Positions 7,680 through 16,170 of a stretch of 64,000 bases of DNA are shown one piece after another (the stretch's first letter is position 1; every line of letters starts with the position of its first letter). Made by a program: the position numbers and the translations under genes. The DNA lies in the NCBI GenBank assembly GCA_900620265.3, contig UYNY03000031.1, positions 21,308-85,307 on the forward strand, given 5' to 3'. The notes under the pieces are model-generated. The model ran no database searches. It saw nothing but the letters and a program-made list of their open reading frames with translations, and was not told where the DNA came from. Source of the DNA: Nitrosopumilaceae archaeon (GTDB lineage Archaea > Thermoproteota > Nitrososphaeria > Nitrososphaerales > Nitrosopumilaceae).

Positions 7680-9347
7680 CTATGAATAGGCGCCGATGCG
7701 CAGCGCGTCGTGGTAGGCGCGCGGGATCATGTGGTCTGAGCGCAGCAGCTGCTCGACGGCACCGTCAAGCACGTACGTGGTGGCCCAGTCGTCGGGGCCG
7801 CGGACGGAGCGGCCGAGCCCCTGGAGCAGCTTTTTGATGGTCTGTGACTTGTACCAGAGGGGAAAGCGGTCCCTCTTTGCCCTGACGCGCCTGTCCCCGA
7901 GCGGCGGGTAGGGCACCTTTGCTATGACCTGGAAGCGGGAGAGGTCGCCGCTCAGGTCGACGCCCTCCCAGAGGGACGAGGAGAGCAGGACGCCGCCGGG
8001 GTCGGCCGCGTGCTCCTCCAGTATCTGGGCCTGCGTCCTGCCGTCGGGGTTCGTGCTGTGGCATATGCGCACCCGGGCGGCGGCCCCGGGCGGCAGGGCC
8101 GAGCGGATGGCGTGGCACCTTGAGACCGACGAGGTCAGTATCAGGCCCCGCTCGCCGCGGTGCGACTCGAGTATCCTGGCGACGGCCCCGATGACGGCAA
8201 GCTCGTCCTCCTCGGACGAGCCGTAGCTGAGCCTCCTTGCCGGCTCGATCTTTACCTCCCTGTGCTCGACCGGGAAGGGCGACCTCGGCGTATCAATCAT
8301 GGCGACCGTCGAGGGGTCGAGGCCGAGCGTCTCGCAAAAGCCGGCCTTTTCGACCGTGGCGGACATGAAGAGGCGCATCCCTGCGCCGAGCAGGTCGCCG
8401 GCATAGGCCGAGATATCTATTGGGTGGACCGAGACTGACTTGATATCGCCGGCCTGGTCCGTGGCGGGATCCGCCACGACAAAGTTGCCCGGGTCCCCCT
8501 TCAGGTCGTCCCGTATGCGCTCGGCCGAGTCTATCTGCGAGTCGAGCTTTGCGAGCGCCTGGTGGTCGTCGGGGTTTGACTCGCGCTGCCTGCGCCGCTT
8601 CTCGAGGTAGGCGTGCGCAAGCGTGTCGGAGATGTCTATCATCGAGTCGACGGAGCCGAGGTCGTACGAGGAGGGGTCCATGCCGCACTCGCGCATCTGG
8701 CCGGCGTACGTCGTGTACCCGATGAAGCGGACCATCTCGTCCTCGATGCGGTGCGCCTCGTCAAAGACGGCCGCCCCGCGCTGCAGGTAGCTGCCGAACG
8801 CGTTCTGCCCGTACCGGACGGTCTGGAAGTACATCGAATAGTTCCACAGCGAGTGCGGGGCGGCGAGCGCCTCGTACTTTTGCTGGTAGTAGAGGCACGC
8901 GCCGTCCATGTGGGCGCCGGCGGCCACGTCGGCAAGGCGCGGCTTGTGCTCGCACGTCTCGACCTCCTCCCTCCCGTCCCGGATGACGCGGACCTGGCAG
9001 GTGCCCCTGTCGCACGTCATGCCCGACCTCAGGGCGGCGTCCTCGTCGGACGTCTTTTCGGCATCCATTATCTTGAGGCAGGCAAAGTTGGGCTTGCCCT
9101 TTGCGGGGCGCAGGAACGGCACGTCCCGGATGTACTGGTCCTGGAGGTGCTTTGAGGCGGTGACGGTGAACGAGTCCGCGGCGCTCCTCGCGAACGTGGC
9201 CCCGATGAGGGACTTGCCGACGCCGGTGGGGGCGCACAGCAGCACGGTCTTGTACCCGGAGGATATCCTCGACTCTATCTCGCCTATTATCTCCCGCTGG
9301 ATCCCCCTCGGGGTGAACCAGTCGGGGAACGCCTCCATCATGCCCAT
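7680..9347 (-). CDS. XPD/Rad3-type iron-sulfur DNA helicase
   Basis: 555 residues. A superfamily 2 helicase that unwinds DNA 5'-3' in repair. Motif I is APTGVGKS; the Walker B box is FDEAHRIEDE. Between them lies a Cys-rich insert (FACLKIMD, TCDRGTCQ, ETCEHK, ACLYYQQ) as expected for the XPD 4Fe-4S domain. C-terminal motifs include SSSLWEGVDLSGD and LLQGLGRSVRGPDD. The frame is open to 9479, but the ATG at 9347 sits 27 bases after a CTTTTAT TATA element and fits the family start (DWFTPRGIQREII). Confidence 0.92.
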   Translation of the reverse strand: MGMMEAFPDWFTPRGIQREIIGEIESRISSGYKTVLLCAPTGVGKSLIGATFARSAADSFTVTASKHLQDQYIRDVPFLRPAKGKPNFACLKIMDAEKTSDEDAALRSGMTCDRGTCQVRVIRDGREEVETCEHKPRLADVAAGAHMDGACLYYQQKYEALAAPHSLWNYSMYFQTVRYGQNAFGSYLQRGAAVFDEAHRIEDEMVRFIGYTTYAGQMRECGMDPSSYDLGSVDSMIDISDTLAHAYLEKRRRQRESNPDDHQALAKLDSQIDSAERIRDDLKGDPGNFVVADPATDQAGDIKSVSVHPIDISAYAGDLLGAGMRLFMSATVEKAGFCETLGLDPSTVAMIDTPRSPFPVEHREVKIEPARRLSYGSSEEDELAVIGAVARILESHRGERGLILTSSVSRCHAIRSALPPGAAARVRICHSTNPDGRTQAQILEEHAADPGGVLLSSSLWEGVDLSGDLSRFQVIAKVPYPPLGDRRVRAKRDRFPLWYKSQTIKKLLQGLGRSVRGPDDWATTYVLDGAVEQLLRSDHMIPRAYHDALRIGAYS

Positions 9348-9378
9348 GCGCGGGCCCCCGGGGCGGGCCGATAAAAGC

Positions 9379-9900
9379 CTAGGGAGGGATCCGCAGGCCG
9401 GCCACGCCGGCCTCCTCCTCGAACGCGGCCTGGGCGGCGGCATCCCGCCCGCCGTCCGTCGCCGCGTCGTACCCTGCAAGGCGGCGCCCGAGCGCGGCCG
9501 ACTCTGACTCGACCAGCGGGGCGATCATCCGGGCAGAGTCGTCGCGCGCGTTCTGCTTTGCCTGGTCGGGGTTGGAGCCCCGGGAGGGGAGGCGCGCTGG
9601 GACGGATCCAAGGCGCGCAGCGCGCGCGTGCAGCTCGGCGATGTCAAAGCGGGCCCGCTCGTGGCGCAGGGCCGCGTCGGTACGGGCCGGCCCCCGGGCC
9701 CACGAGAGGGACGGCACAAAGTCGGCGCGCAGCGCAAGGCCGCTTATCGAAAAGGTGGCGCCCCCGGGATCCGACTCGACCTTCCACTCCGGCCTGAGGC
9801 GTATCAGGCTCCGCACGTCGACGGGCGAGGCGGCGTCGGCCTCTGCAAGATAGTCGCCCCAGGACAGCATGCGCCCGGGGGACCAGGGGAACGGGTCCAC
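9379..9900 (-). CDS. DUF922-like protein with an altered HExxH-type motif
   Basis: 173 residues from a GTG at 9900, chosen because ACTTTATCC is centred 26 bases upstream; an in-frame ATG at 9870 is the alternative. The central segment LRHERARFDIAELHARAARL closely resembles the signature of DUF922 predicted zinc proteases, which usually reads HEQxHFDI. Here the second histidine of the HExxH-like motif is arginine. No signal peptide is seen, so it is probably cytoplasmic. It may be an inactive or non-metal homolog. Family placement comes from motif memory only. Confidence 0.6.
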   Translation of the reverse strand: MDPFPWSPGRMLSWGDYLAEADAASPVDVRSLIRLRPEWKVESDPGGATFSISGLALRADFVPSLSWARGPARTDAALRHERARFDIAELHARAARLGSVPARLPSRGSNPDQAKQNARDDSARMIAPLVESESAALGRRLAGYDAATDGGRDAAAQAAFEEEAGVAGLRIPP

Positions 9901-9938
9901 GGCGGGAACCGGGCGCGCCCGGGATAAAGTTTTTGCGC

Positions 9939-10139
9939 CTAGATCTTGCCGTCGCGCCCGCCCATCCGCTGCGGCGCGTGGAACCCGAGCCAGAACGAGC
10001 CGCCGTCCCGCCCCGCGTCCTCCCGCCAGTGGTGGGCCTCGTGCTCTGAGAGCTCCGGGTCGCCCCAGGCCCCGTCGTGGACGAACCCGCACGGCTCGGC
10101 CACGCCGCCCCTCCGGGACCCCCTGCAGGTGATGATCAA
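9939..10139 (-). CDS. Hypothetical small His/Cys protein
   Basis: 66 residues from a TTG at 10139. An AT-rich element (GATTTTTCAAC) is centred about 28 bases upstream. The predicted protein has CRGSRRGGVAEPCGFVHDG and EHEAHHWREDAG, a spread of Cys and His that could bind a metal. The longer open frame (to 10259) runs upstream of the promoter-like element and is less likely. I recognise no family and the call rests on promoter spacing and composition. Confidence 0.4.
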   Translation of the reverse strand: MIITCRGSRRGGVAEPCGFVHDGAWGDPELSEHEAHHWREDAGRDGGSFWLGFHAPQRMGGRDGKI

Positions 10140-10398
10140 GGGGGCCCCGTACGCCCGCCCCGTTGAAAAATCTTGCCCCCGGCGGATCCAAAAATGCACA
10201 CCAAGTGGACAGCTTTGCATGACATGATCCCGCATATGGGGCGGGCGCGAGGGGTGCACGGAGGCAAGGTGCTGCCTGCGTGGAGCCCAGAAGGGGCCGC
10301 CAAACGGCCACGCTCATTGGGGACCGCGCTTGCTTGCTTCCAACCTTTCATCTTCCGCCCCTGACGGGGTTAAATAGCCGCGCGGGGATTTACCGCGC

Positions 10399-10590
10399 AT
10401 GGCAGAGTGTCCCGCCTGCGGGCTCGCGATGGAGTCGCACAGCACAGCCGAGCTGCTCGAGTGCTGCTCGGAGCAGGCCGGCCCCCTGGAGCCGGGCACG
10501 TGTCCGGGCTGCCTGCACGGGATCGAGATGCACACGGGGCCCGATCTTGCCGAGTGCATGCTTGACTTTCTCTCCCATGCAAAATCTTAA
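10399..10590 (+). CDS. Small zinc-finger-like protein
   Basis: 63 residues with two Cys-rich ends: CPACG at residues 4-8 and CPGCLHG near residue 39, plus LECCSEQ between. Spaced CxxC pairs of this kind usually bind one zinc ion. A clear TATA element (GGTTAAATAG) is centred 26 bases upstream of the ATG. The next gene has its own TATA box overlapping the 3' end of this gene. Function unknown. Confidence 0.65.
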   Translation: MAECPACGLAMESHSTAELLECCSEQAGPLEPGTCPGCLHGIEMHTGPDLAECMLDFLSHAKS

Positions 10591-10614
10591 TTCACGGGCG
10601 CCCGGGCGCGCCCC

Positions 10615-11082
10615 GTGGAGGTGGGCATCACGTGGAAGAGGGACACGTTCGGGATATCGTGGGCGTACGAGGGCGAGCGGCTGGTCGTCTCGACGGTCTT
10701 TGAGGACAAGTCAGAGGCCGCCTCGATAGCGCGCGAGGTCGAGGGGTGGAACACCAGGTTCACCCGGATCACCGTCGTGGAGCTTGACGACGTCCAGTAC
10801 GCGCTCTGCGTGTACCAGGACCCGCAGGTCGCAAGGGGCGGCAGGACCGGCCTCTACAGGGAGGGGGTGCGCGGGACGGGGTACGAGCAGGCAAAGCCGA
10901 TGATACTGGAGAGGCCGCCCCTGCTCCAGATAGCGTACGCCGAGGATATGCTGGACATGAGGACCTACGAGCAGGTCTCGAGCCTGGTCCCGCTGCGAAA
11001 GTGCCGGATAATATCGCCGAGGGACCTCAAGCGGCAGGAGTTCTTTTACGAAAAGGGGGCCGTCGGGGCCCGGATCCCTTAA
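10615..11082 (+). CDS. Hypothetical conserved-looking cytoplasmic protein
   Basis: 155 residues from a GTG at 10615, with CTTAATTC centred 26 bases upstream. The sequence is mixed alpha/beta, with no membrane segment and no Cys cluster. It ends in a basic stretch (LRKCRIISPRDLKRQEFF). Codon use is typical of the window. I cannot assign a family. The downstream gene has its own TATA box that overlaps this gene's stop codon. Confidence 0.65.
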   Translation: MEVGITWKRDTFGISWAYEGERLVVSTVFEDKSEAASIAREVEGWNTRFTRITVVELDDVQYALCVYQDPQVARGGRTGLYREGVRGTGYEQAKPMILERPPLLQIAYAEDMLDMRTYEQVSSLVPLRKCRIISPRDLKRQEFFYEKGAVGARIP

Positions 11083-11108
11083 ATGGAGCGACGACGGGGG
11101 GCGGGACG

Positions 11109-11501
11109 ATGGATCTTGGGAACCTCCTCCGGAGGATAATGGCCTCGGATGTCAACATCCGGCACAGCATCGTGACTGACGCCGAGGGCAAGATACTGGC
11201 GACGGACCACCGCGAGGGGGTGCGGAACCACCTCTCGCAGGAGGAGACGGAGGCGTCCCTGAAGAGGGCGGCATCTGCGTGGAAGGCAAGAAAGCAGCTG
11301 GCCCCCAAGATAGGGACGGGCATGTACGCGGTGGCAGCCTTTGAAAAGATCACCAGGATGACGTTCCCGCTCGGCGAGGACCACCTGATATTCGTCAGCA
11401 TGGGGTCGGATCCGGTGAGGAGCGATCTTCACGCGGGGGGCCAAAAGCAGATAATAGAGCACGTGCTGAACATACTGAGCCGCGACCCCACAAAAGAGTG
11501 A
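11109..11501 (+). CDS. DUF6659-like thaumarchaeal protein (roadblock-like fold possible)
   Basis: 130 residues from the ATG at 11109. CCTTAAATGG is centred 27 bases upstream, so the longer open frame to 11001 is rejected. The pattern IVTDAEGKILATDHREGVRNHL, then a strand DHLIFVSMGSDP and a C-terminal helix, suggests a small sensory or roadblock/LC7-like fold found in thaumarchaea. I recall similar proteins grouped as DUF6659 but could not check this. Function unknown. Confidence 0.65.
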   Translation: MDLGNLLRRIMASDVNIRHSIVTDAEGKILATDHREGVRNHLSQEETEASLKRAASAWKARKQLAPKIGTGMYAVAAFEKITRMTFPLGEDHLIFVSMGSDPVRSDLHAGGQKQIIEHVLNILSRDPTKE

Positions 11502-11561
11502 CCGCCGGCGCATCACCTGCAACCAGATGGCGCATCATCCAACAGGCTGAAACCGGGATTA

Positions 11562-11981
11562 CTACTGGCACGTGCCTGACCGTATCATCTCGGCCACGCC
11601 CGTGTCAAACGACCGGGCCATCCCGTTGGCGTCGGTGCACGTGTACCTGATCCCGCTCACGTCGGGGCCCGAATAGTCGATCTCGAGCACCATGCTGCCG
11701 TCAGGGCTGCTGATCGTGTATGTGGACTCGCCGGGAAACGTCTCGACCGTCTCCTCGTCATAGCCTGCCACCGTCTCCATGAACGCCATGGCGGCCGGGT
11801 GCTCTTGCGCCACAGAGAGCATCGCCCCCGGATCCTGCTGGTTTGCGTTCATCCTGTCAATATCGTCTGCCACCGAGTCAAAGGTGCCAGTCACCTGCGA
11901 GTACATCACCGCGGCGGCCCCGCCTATGATCGCGATTATCACCACGGCCGCAATCCCGGCTATTACCTTGCCTGATGGCAT
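11562..11981 (-). CDS. Membrane-anchored extracytoplasmic hypothetical protein
   Basis: 139 residues. The N-terminus MPSGKVIAGIAAVVIIAIIG gives one membrane span, after which the protein is polar and probably outside the cell. Two cysteines (RYTCTDANG and the last-but-one residue, SGTCQ) could form a disulfide. The ATG at 11981 is chosen because ATTAAATATA is centred 25 bases upstream; the open frame extends to 12032 but would cross that promoter. No family recognised. Confidence 0.65.
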   Translation of the reverse strand: MPSGKVIAGIAAVVIIAIIGGAAAVMYSQVTGTFDSVADDIDRMNANQQDPGAMLSVAQEHPAAMAFMETVAGYDEETVETFPGESTYTISSPDGSMVLEIDYSGPDVSGIRYTCTDANGMARSFDTGVAEMIRSGTCQ

Positions 11982-12065
11982 GGCCGGCCCCCGATTTTGC
12001 CTATATTTAATGCAAGCGCGGCGCCGTCCCAAAACTCTTTAGTGGCGTCCCCGCCCGCCGCGCCC

Positions 12066-12416
12066 GTGACGGAGTTCGCAGAGCGCCCCTACAGGAGGGT
12101 CCACGTCAGGGATCTTGCAAGGCTCTCCACGGACGACCTCGTGGCCATGATATCGTCACTTGAGACGCCAAGCTGCTACTGGGCCGGCGGCGTCCTATTT
12201 GCCAGCTTTGCGATGACAGAGTCCGAGGAGCTGGCAAAGAAGGAGATGGGCGACGAGATGTACCTTGACAGGGTCGTCTTTGCAAGATGCGAGAGGTTCG
12301 CAAGGACGGTCCGCTCCTCGGGCAACCTCGAGATAGGGGTCATCAACATGGAGGGGAGCGCCGCCTGCAGGGAGCTTGCCGCCTGGATAAAGTCCCGCCC
12401 CGCGTGGGGGGCGTGA
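12066..12416 (+). CDS. Hypothetical protein upstream of the trp operon
   Basis: 116 residues from a GTG at 12066. An element ACTCTTTAG is centred 26 bases upstream. Mixed alpha/beta soluble protein with the segments VVFARCERFARTVRSSGNLE and INMEGSAACRELAAWI. No membrane span and no catalytic motif I recognise. It ends 13 bases before the trp operon TATA box, so it is probably its own transcript. Confidence 0.6.
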   Translation: MTEFAERPYRRVHVRDLARLSTDDLVAMISSLETPSCYWAGGVLFASFAMTESEELAKKEMGDEMYLDRVVFARCERFARTVRSSGNLEIGVINMEGSAACRELAAWIKSRPAWGA

Positions 12417-12429
12417 GGCAGGGGCGCCC

Positions 12430-12439
12430 GTTTAAATAT
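12430..12439 (+). promoter_or_regulatory. TATA box of the trpEGDCBA operon
   Basis: GTTTAAATAT lies about 28 bases upstream of the trpE GTG at 12464. No leader peptide or Trp-codon attenuator is visible in the short gap. Confidence 0.65.
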
Positions 12440-12463
12440 GGAGGGGCGGGCCGGCCCGCATGG

Positions 12464-13807
12464 GTGGACGCCTTTGGAGAGCTGCATACGAGGCGGCTGG
12501 ATACGGGCGAGGACCAGTTCCAGACATACTCTAGGCTCTCAAGGGGCCACGATCACTCGTTCCTATTCGAGTCGCTCAGCGGCCCGGGGGACCTTGCAGA
12601 GACGTCGGTGATGGGGTTTGACCCGCGCGTCATATTCCGCGGGTACGCCGACAGGGCCGAGATAACGGAGGCGGGATCCACGAGGGTGGTCGATACCGGC
12701 GACCCGCTCTCCGTGCTGCGCGGGATCGTCGGCAGGGTCGACGGAGGCGGGCGCAGGTACGCCGGCGGGGCCGTCGGCGCCGTCTCGTACGGCGCGGCGC
12801 GCCTCGAGGAGGAGATACCGGACTCGCACCCGGAGGGGATCCCGCTGATGGAGTTTGGGATCTATGATGACGGGATAATATTTGACGCCGGCGGCGCGCC
12901 CCCCGAGTACTTTTGGCGCGGCGAGGACAGGCTGGACGAGCTCGGGCTTGGCGCGGGGGACCCGGAGCCGTTCCGGGCGACAGAGCCGGTCCCGGAGATC
13001 GACGAGGCGGGCTTCTCAAGGATGGTCGATAGCGCAAAGAAATACGTGCACGACGGCGACGTCTTCCAGGTGGTGCTGTCAAGGAGGTACGGGTTCGAGG
13101 CGTCCGGCGACGGCCTGGATCTCTACGGGGCGCTCCGCAGGACGAACCCCTCGCCGTACATGTACCACCTCCGGCAGGGCGGCTCGGCCGTGGTCGGGGC
13201 CTCGCCGGAGATGCTTGTGCGCGTGACGGGGGAGAGGGTAGAGACGTTCCCGATAGCAGGCACGAGGCCGTCAGGCTCGACGGCCCGGGAGGGGGACAGG
13301 CTGGCGGCCGAGCTGCTCGCCGACGAGAAGGAGATAGCAGAGCACACGATGCTCGTGGATCTTGGCAGGAACGACATCGGGCGCGTCTGCACGTACGGGA
13401 CGGTGCGCCCAGAGTCGCTGATGGAGGTGCGCCGGTTCAGCCACGTGCAGCACATCGTGACGCACCTTGCGGGCAGGCTGGCTCCGGGGCGCGACATGTA
13501 CGACGCCTTCAGGTCCGTCTTCCCGGCCGGGACCGTCACGGGGGCCCCCAAGGTGAGGGCGATGGAGATAATAGACGAGCTCGAGCCGCGGGCGCGCGGC
13601 AGGTACGCCGGGGCCGTGGGGTACTTTTCGGCCAGCGGGTGCTGCGACTTTGCCATCGCGATACGGAGCATATTCCTCGGCGGCGGGCGCGGGTACGTCC
13701 AGGCGGGGGCCGGGATCGTGTCCGACTCTGATCCGGGGCGCGAGTTTGCAGAGACGGAGCACAAGGCGGGCGCCATGCTCGATGCCATCAGGGAGGCGTC
13801 AGGATGA
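12464..13807 (+). CDS. trpE: Anthranilate synthase component I
   Basis: 447 residues from a GTG at 12464. It converts chorismate plus ammonia (from TrpG) to anthranilate, the first tryptophan-specific step. Chorismate-binding signatures are visible: GDVFQVVLSRRY, RTNPSPYMYHL, ELLADEKEIAEHTMLVDLGR, FPAGTVTGAPKVRAMEII and GAVGYFSASGCCDFAIAIRS. It heads a tight operon and overlaps trpG by four bases (ATGA). The open frame extends upstream to 12287, but that part overlaps the previous gene and precedes the TATA box. Confidence 0.97.
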   Translation: MDAFGELHTRRLDTGEDQFQTYSRLSRGHDHSFLFESLSGPGDLAETSVMGFDPRVIFRGYADRAEITEAGSTRVVDTGDPLSVLRGIVGRVDGGGRRYAGGAVGAVSYGAARLEEEIPDSHPEGIPLMEFGIYDDGIIFDAGGAPPEYFWRGEDRLDELGLGAGDPEPFRATEPVPEIDEAGFSRMVDSAKKYVHDGDVFQVVLSRRYGFEASGDGLDLYGALRRTNPSPYMYHLRQGGSAVVGASPEMLVRVTGERVETFPIAGTRPSGSTAREGDRLAAELLADEKEIAEHTMLVDLGRNDIGRVCTYGTVRPESLMEVRRFSHVQHIVTHLAGRLAPGRDMYDAFRSVFPAGTVTGAPKVRAMEIIDELEPRARGRYAGAVGYFSASGCCDFAIAIRSIFLGGGRGYVQAGAGIVSDSDPGREFAETEHKAGAMLDAIREASG

Positions 13808-14394
13808 GGTTCGTCATCGTGGACAACTATGACTCGTTCGTCTACAACATCGCCCACAGGCTCGGCGAGGCCGGCGTCGAGTCGGACGTGGTGCGCAACG
13901 ACGCCATAGGCCCGGAGGGGATCATGTCGGGCGGCTATGACGCGGTGGTGATATCGCCGGGGCCCGGCACGCCCGAGGACCCAAGGTACTTTGGGGCGTG
14001 CGGCCCGATAATACGCGAGGTCGGCCCCCGGCTGCCCGTCCTCGGCGTCTGCCTCGGCCACCAGGGGATCGTCGACGCGTACGGGGGGCGCGTGGCAAAC
14101 GCGGGGCTTGTGCGCCACGGCAAGACAAGCCCGGTGAGCCACGACGGGACCGGCCTCTTTGCCGGGGTGCCGAGCCCGTTCCGGGCCACCAGGTACCACA
14201 GCCTCGTGGGCGAGAGGACGTCCATACCGGCGGATCTCGAGGTGACGGCAGTCGCCGACGACGACGGCGAGGTGATGGCGGTGCGGCACAGGAGGCACCC
14301 CGTATTCGGAGTCCAGTTCCACCCAGAGTCGATAATGACGGAGGACGGGGGCCGGATACTTGCCAACTTTGCGGGGGAGGTGCGCCGCGCATGA
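13804..14394 (+). CDS. trpG: Anthranilate synthase component II (glutamine amidotransferase)
   Basis: 196 residues. It supplies ammonia from glutamine to TrpE. The class I amidotransferase pattern is complete: VDNYDSFVYNI at the start, SPGPGTP, the nucleophile cysteine in LGVCLGHQGIVDAYGG, and the His/Glu pair in FGVQFHPESI. Start and stop overlap both neighbours by four bases (ATGA), showing translational coupling with trpE and trpD. Confidence 0.97.
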   Translation: MRFVIVDNYDSFVYNIAHRLGEAGVESDVVRNDAIGPEGIMSGGYDAVVISPGPGTPEDPRYFGACGPIIREVGPRLPVLGVCLGHQGIVDAYGGRVANAGLVRHGKTSPVSHDGTGLFAGVPSPFRATRYHSLVGERTSIPADLEVTAVADDDGEVMAVRHRRHPVFGVQFHPESIMTEDGGRILANFAGEVRRA

Positions 14395-15410
14395 TGGCGC
14401 GGCTCGCGGCGCTTGCATCGGGCGGCGGGAGCCTCACCTACGAGGAGGCGCGCGGCGCGGCCGGCGAGATACTGGCGGGGACGGCGCCCGCGGACCAGAC
14501 GGCGCGGCTGCTCTCTGCGATGGCCTCGCGCGGCGAGACCGCCGACGAGCTGGCAGGGATGCTTGACTCGATGATGGGGTCGTGTATCAGGCTCGACGCG
14601 CCGGGCGCGGCCGACCTCTGCGGGACGGGCGGCGACAAGCTCGGGACGTTCAACATATCCACTGCCGCCTCGTTCATCGCGGCGGCGGCCGGCACGCGCG
14701 TCGCAAAGCACGGGAACAGGGGGTCGTCGGGGGCGGGGAGCGCCGACGTGCTCGAGAAGCTCGGGTGCGACCTCGGGCAGGGGCCGGAGGAGGCGGCGCG
14801 GCTGTACGATATACACGGGATCTGCTTTGCGTTTGCGCCCGCGTACCACCCGGCGGTTGCAAACGCGGCGCCCGCAAGAAGGATGGCCGGCGGGCGCACC
14901 ATCTTCAACCTGCTCGGGCCGCTTGCGAACCCGGCGCGCCCGGCATCGCAGCTGGTCGGCGTCTCGGCCGGCGCCGACATGGGGGCGATGGCGCGGCTGC
15001 TCGAGGGGCGCGGCACGTCGTGCATCATCGCAAGGTCCGCGTGCGGCGCCGACGAGCTGGTAACAGCCTCGGCATGCGAGGTGCTCTGGAAAGGCCGCAT
15101 CCTGGCGCTACGTCCCGGGGACGTGGGGCTGCACGAGTCGGATCTCTCGGAGATCAGGGCCGGCGGGCCGGACGGGGCGCTCGGCGCCCTGGTCGGGGCC
15201 GTCTCGGGGGGCGGCCCGAGGGGGGCCGTCGAGACTGCCGCGTTCAACGCGGGCGCGGCGCTCGCCGCGGCCGGGGCAGAGCCCGACATTGCCGCAGGGG
15301 TGGCAGCGGCGCTAGATACGGTTAAAGGCGGGCGGGCGTACCGGCTGCTTGAGCGCTTTGTCAGGGACGCGGGGGATCCGGCGGTGCTGGAGGGGATAGG
15401 AGACGGCTGA
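14391..15410 (+). CDS. trpD: Anthranilate phosphoribosyltransferase
   Basis: 339 residues. It transfers phosphoribose from PRPP to anthranilate. Diagnostic motifs are DLCGTGGDKLGTFNISTAAS (PRPP loop), AKHGNRGSSGAGSADVLE and FNLLGPLANPARPASQLVGV. The first of two adjacent ATG codons overlaps the trpG stop. trpC follows after four bases. Confidence 0.97.
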   Translation: MMARLAALASGGGSLTYEEARGAAGEILAGTAPADQTARLLSAMASRGETADELAGMLDSMMGSCIRLDAPGAADLCGTGGDKLGTFNISTAASFIAAAAGTRVAKHGNRGSSGAGSADVLEKLGCDLGQGPEEAARLYDIHGICFAFAPAYHPAVANAAPARRMAGGRTIFNLLGPLANPARPASQLVGVSAGADMGAMARLLEGRGTSCIIARSACGADELVTASACEVLWKGRILALRPGDVGLHESDLSEIRAGGPDGALGALVGAVSGGGPRGAVETAAFNAGAALAAAGAEPDIAAGVAAALDTVKGGRAYRLLERFVRDAGDPAVLEGIGDG

Positions 15411-15414
15411 CGGG

Positions 15415-16170
15415 ATGCTCGGGCGCCTGGTCGAGAACTCGCGCCAGGAGGTGGCGGCCGGCACGTACGAGGCCGGCGGGGACGGCTCCGGGTGCGGGAC
15501 CGGGCTTGCAGAGGCGGTCAGGGCGCGGCGGGGACGGGCCGTGATAGCAGAGGTAAAGTTCGCGTCCCCCTCGCGCGGCACGATAACGTCGGGGGATCCG
15601 GCCGGCATTGCAAGACGCATGGAGGCCGGCGGTGCGGCGGCCATCTCCGTCCTGACGCAGCCGCGCCTGTTCGGGGGATCGCCGGGGAACCTTGCCGCGG
15701 TGCGGGGCGCCGTCGGCATCCCGGTCCTGATGAAGGATATCATAGTGGATGCGCGCCAGGTCGACGCGGCGGCCAGGCTCGGGGCCGACTGCATACTGCT
15801 CATCCAGGCAGTCTTTGACAGGGGGCATGCGGGCAACATGGGGGCGCTGCTCTCAAGGGCGCGCGGCCTCGGGCTTGGCGTGCTGGTAGAGGCGCACGAC
15901 GAGGGCGAGTTCGGGAGGGCCGCCTCGTCGGGCGCCGACATCGTCGGGATAAACAACCGCGACCTTGACACGCTCGAGGTGGATCCGGGCACCACGTGCC
16001 GCGTCCTAGGCGGGGGGGACCGGGACGGCCCCGTCATATCGGAGAGCGGCATATCGGGCCCGGATGATGTCAGGCGGCTGCGCGGGTGCGGCGCCGACGG
16101 GTTTCTCGTGGGATCTGCCATAATGGGCGGGGACGTCGAGTCTGCGACGAGGGGGCTGGCAGAGGCTTGA
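15415..16170 (+). CDS. trpC: Indole-3-glycerol-phosphate synthase
   Basis: 251 residues, a single (beta/alpha)8 barrel. Active-site segments include [46 protein letters not shown] and [23 protein letters not shown] (quoted in parts). It converts carboxyphenylamino-deoxyribulose phosphate to indole-3-glycerol phosphate. No TrpF domain is fused, and no trpF lies between this gene and trpB, so the preceding isomerase step is unassigned here. Confidence 0.96.
   Translation: MLGRLVENSRQEVAAGTYEAGGDGSGCGTGLAEAVRARRGRAVIAEVKFASPSRGTITSGDPAGIARRMEAGGAAAISVLTQPRLFGGSPGNLAAVRGAVGIPVLMKDIIVDARQVDAAARLGADCILLIQAVFDRGHAGNMGALLSRARGLGLGVLVEAHDEGEFGRAASSGADIVGINNRDLDTLEVDPGTTCRVLGGGDRDGPVISESGISGPDDVRRLRGCGADGFLVGSAIMGGDVESATRGLAEA

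Noticed and set aside
9379..10317. Single 312-residue minus-strand ORF spanning 9379-10317
   Set aside because: Only the part after 9900 looks coding; a TATA element at ~9926 and an overlapping candidate gene show the upstream part is a shadow.
10194..10364. Plus-strand ORF starting MHTKWTALHD, about 27 bases after an AT-rich element
   Set aside because: Codon use is unlike neighbouring genes and the same AT-rich element better serves the minus-strand ORF at 9939-10139.
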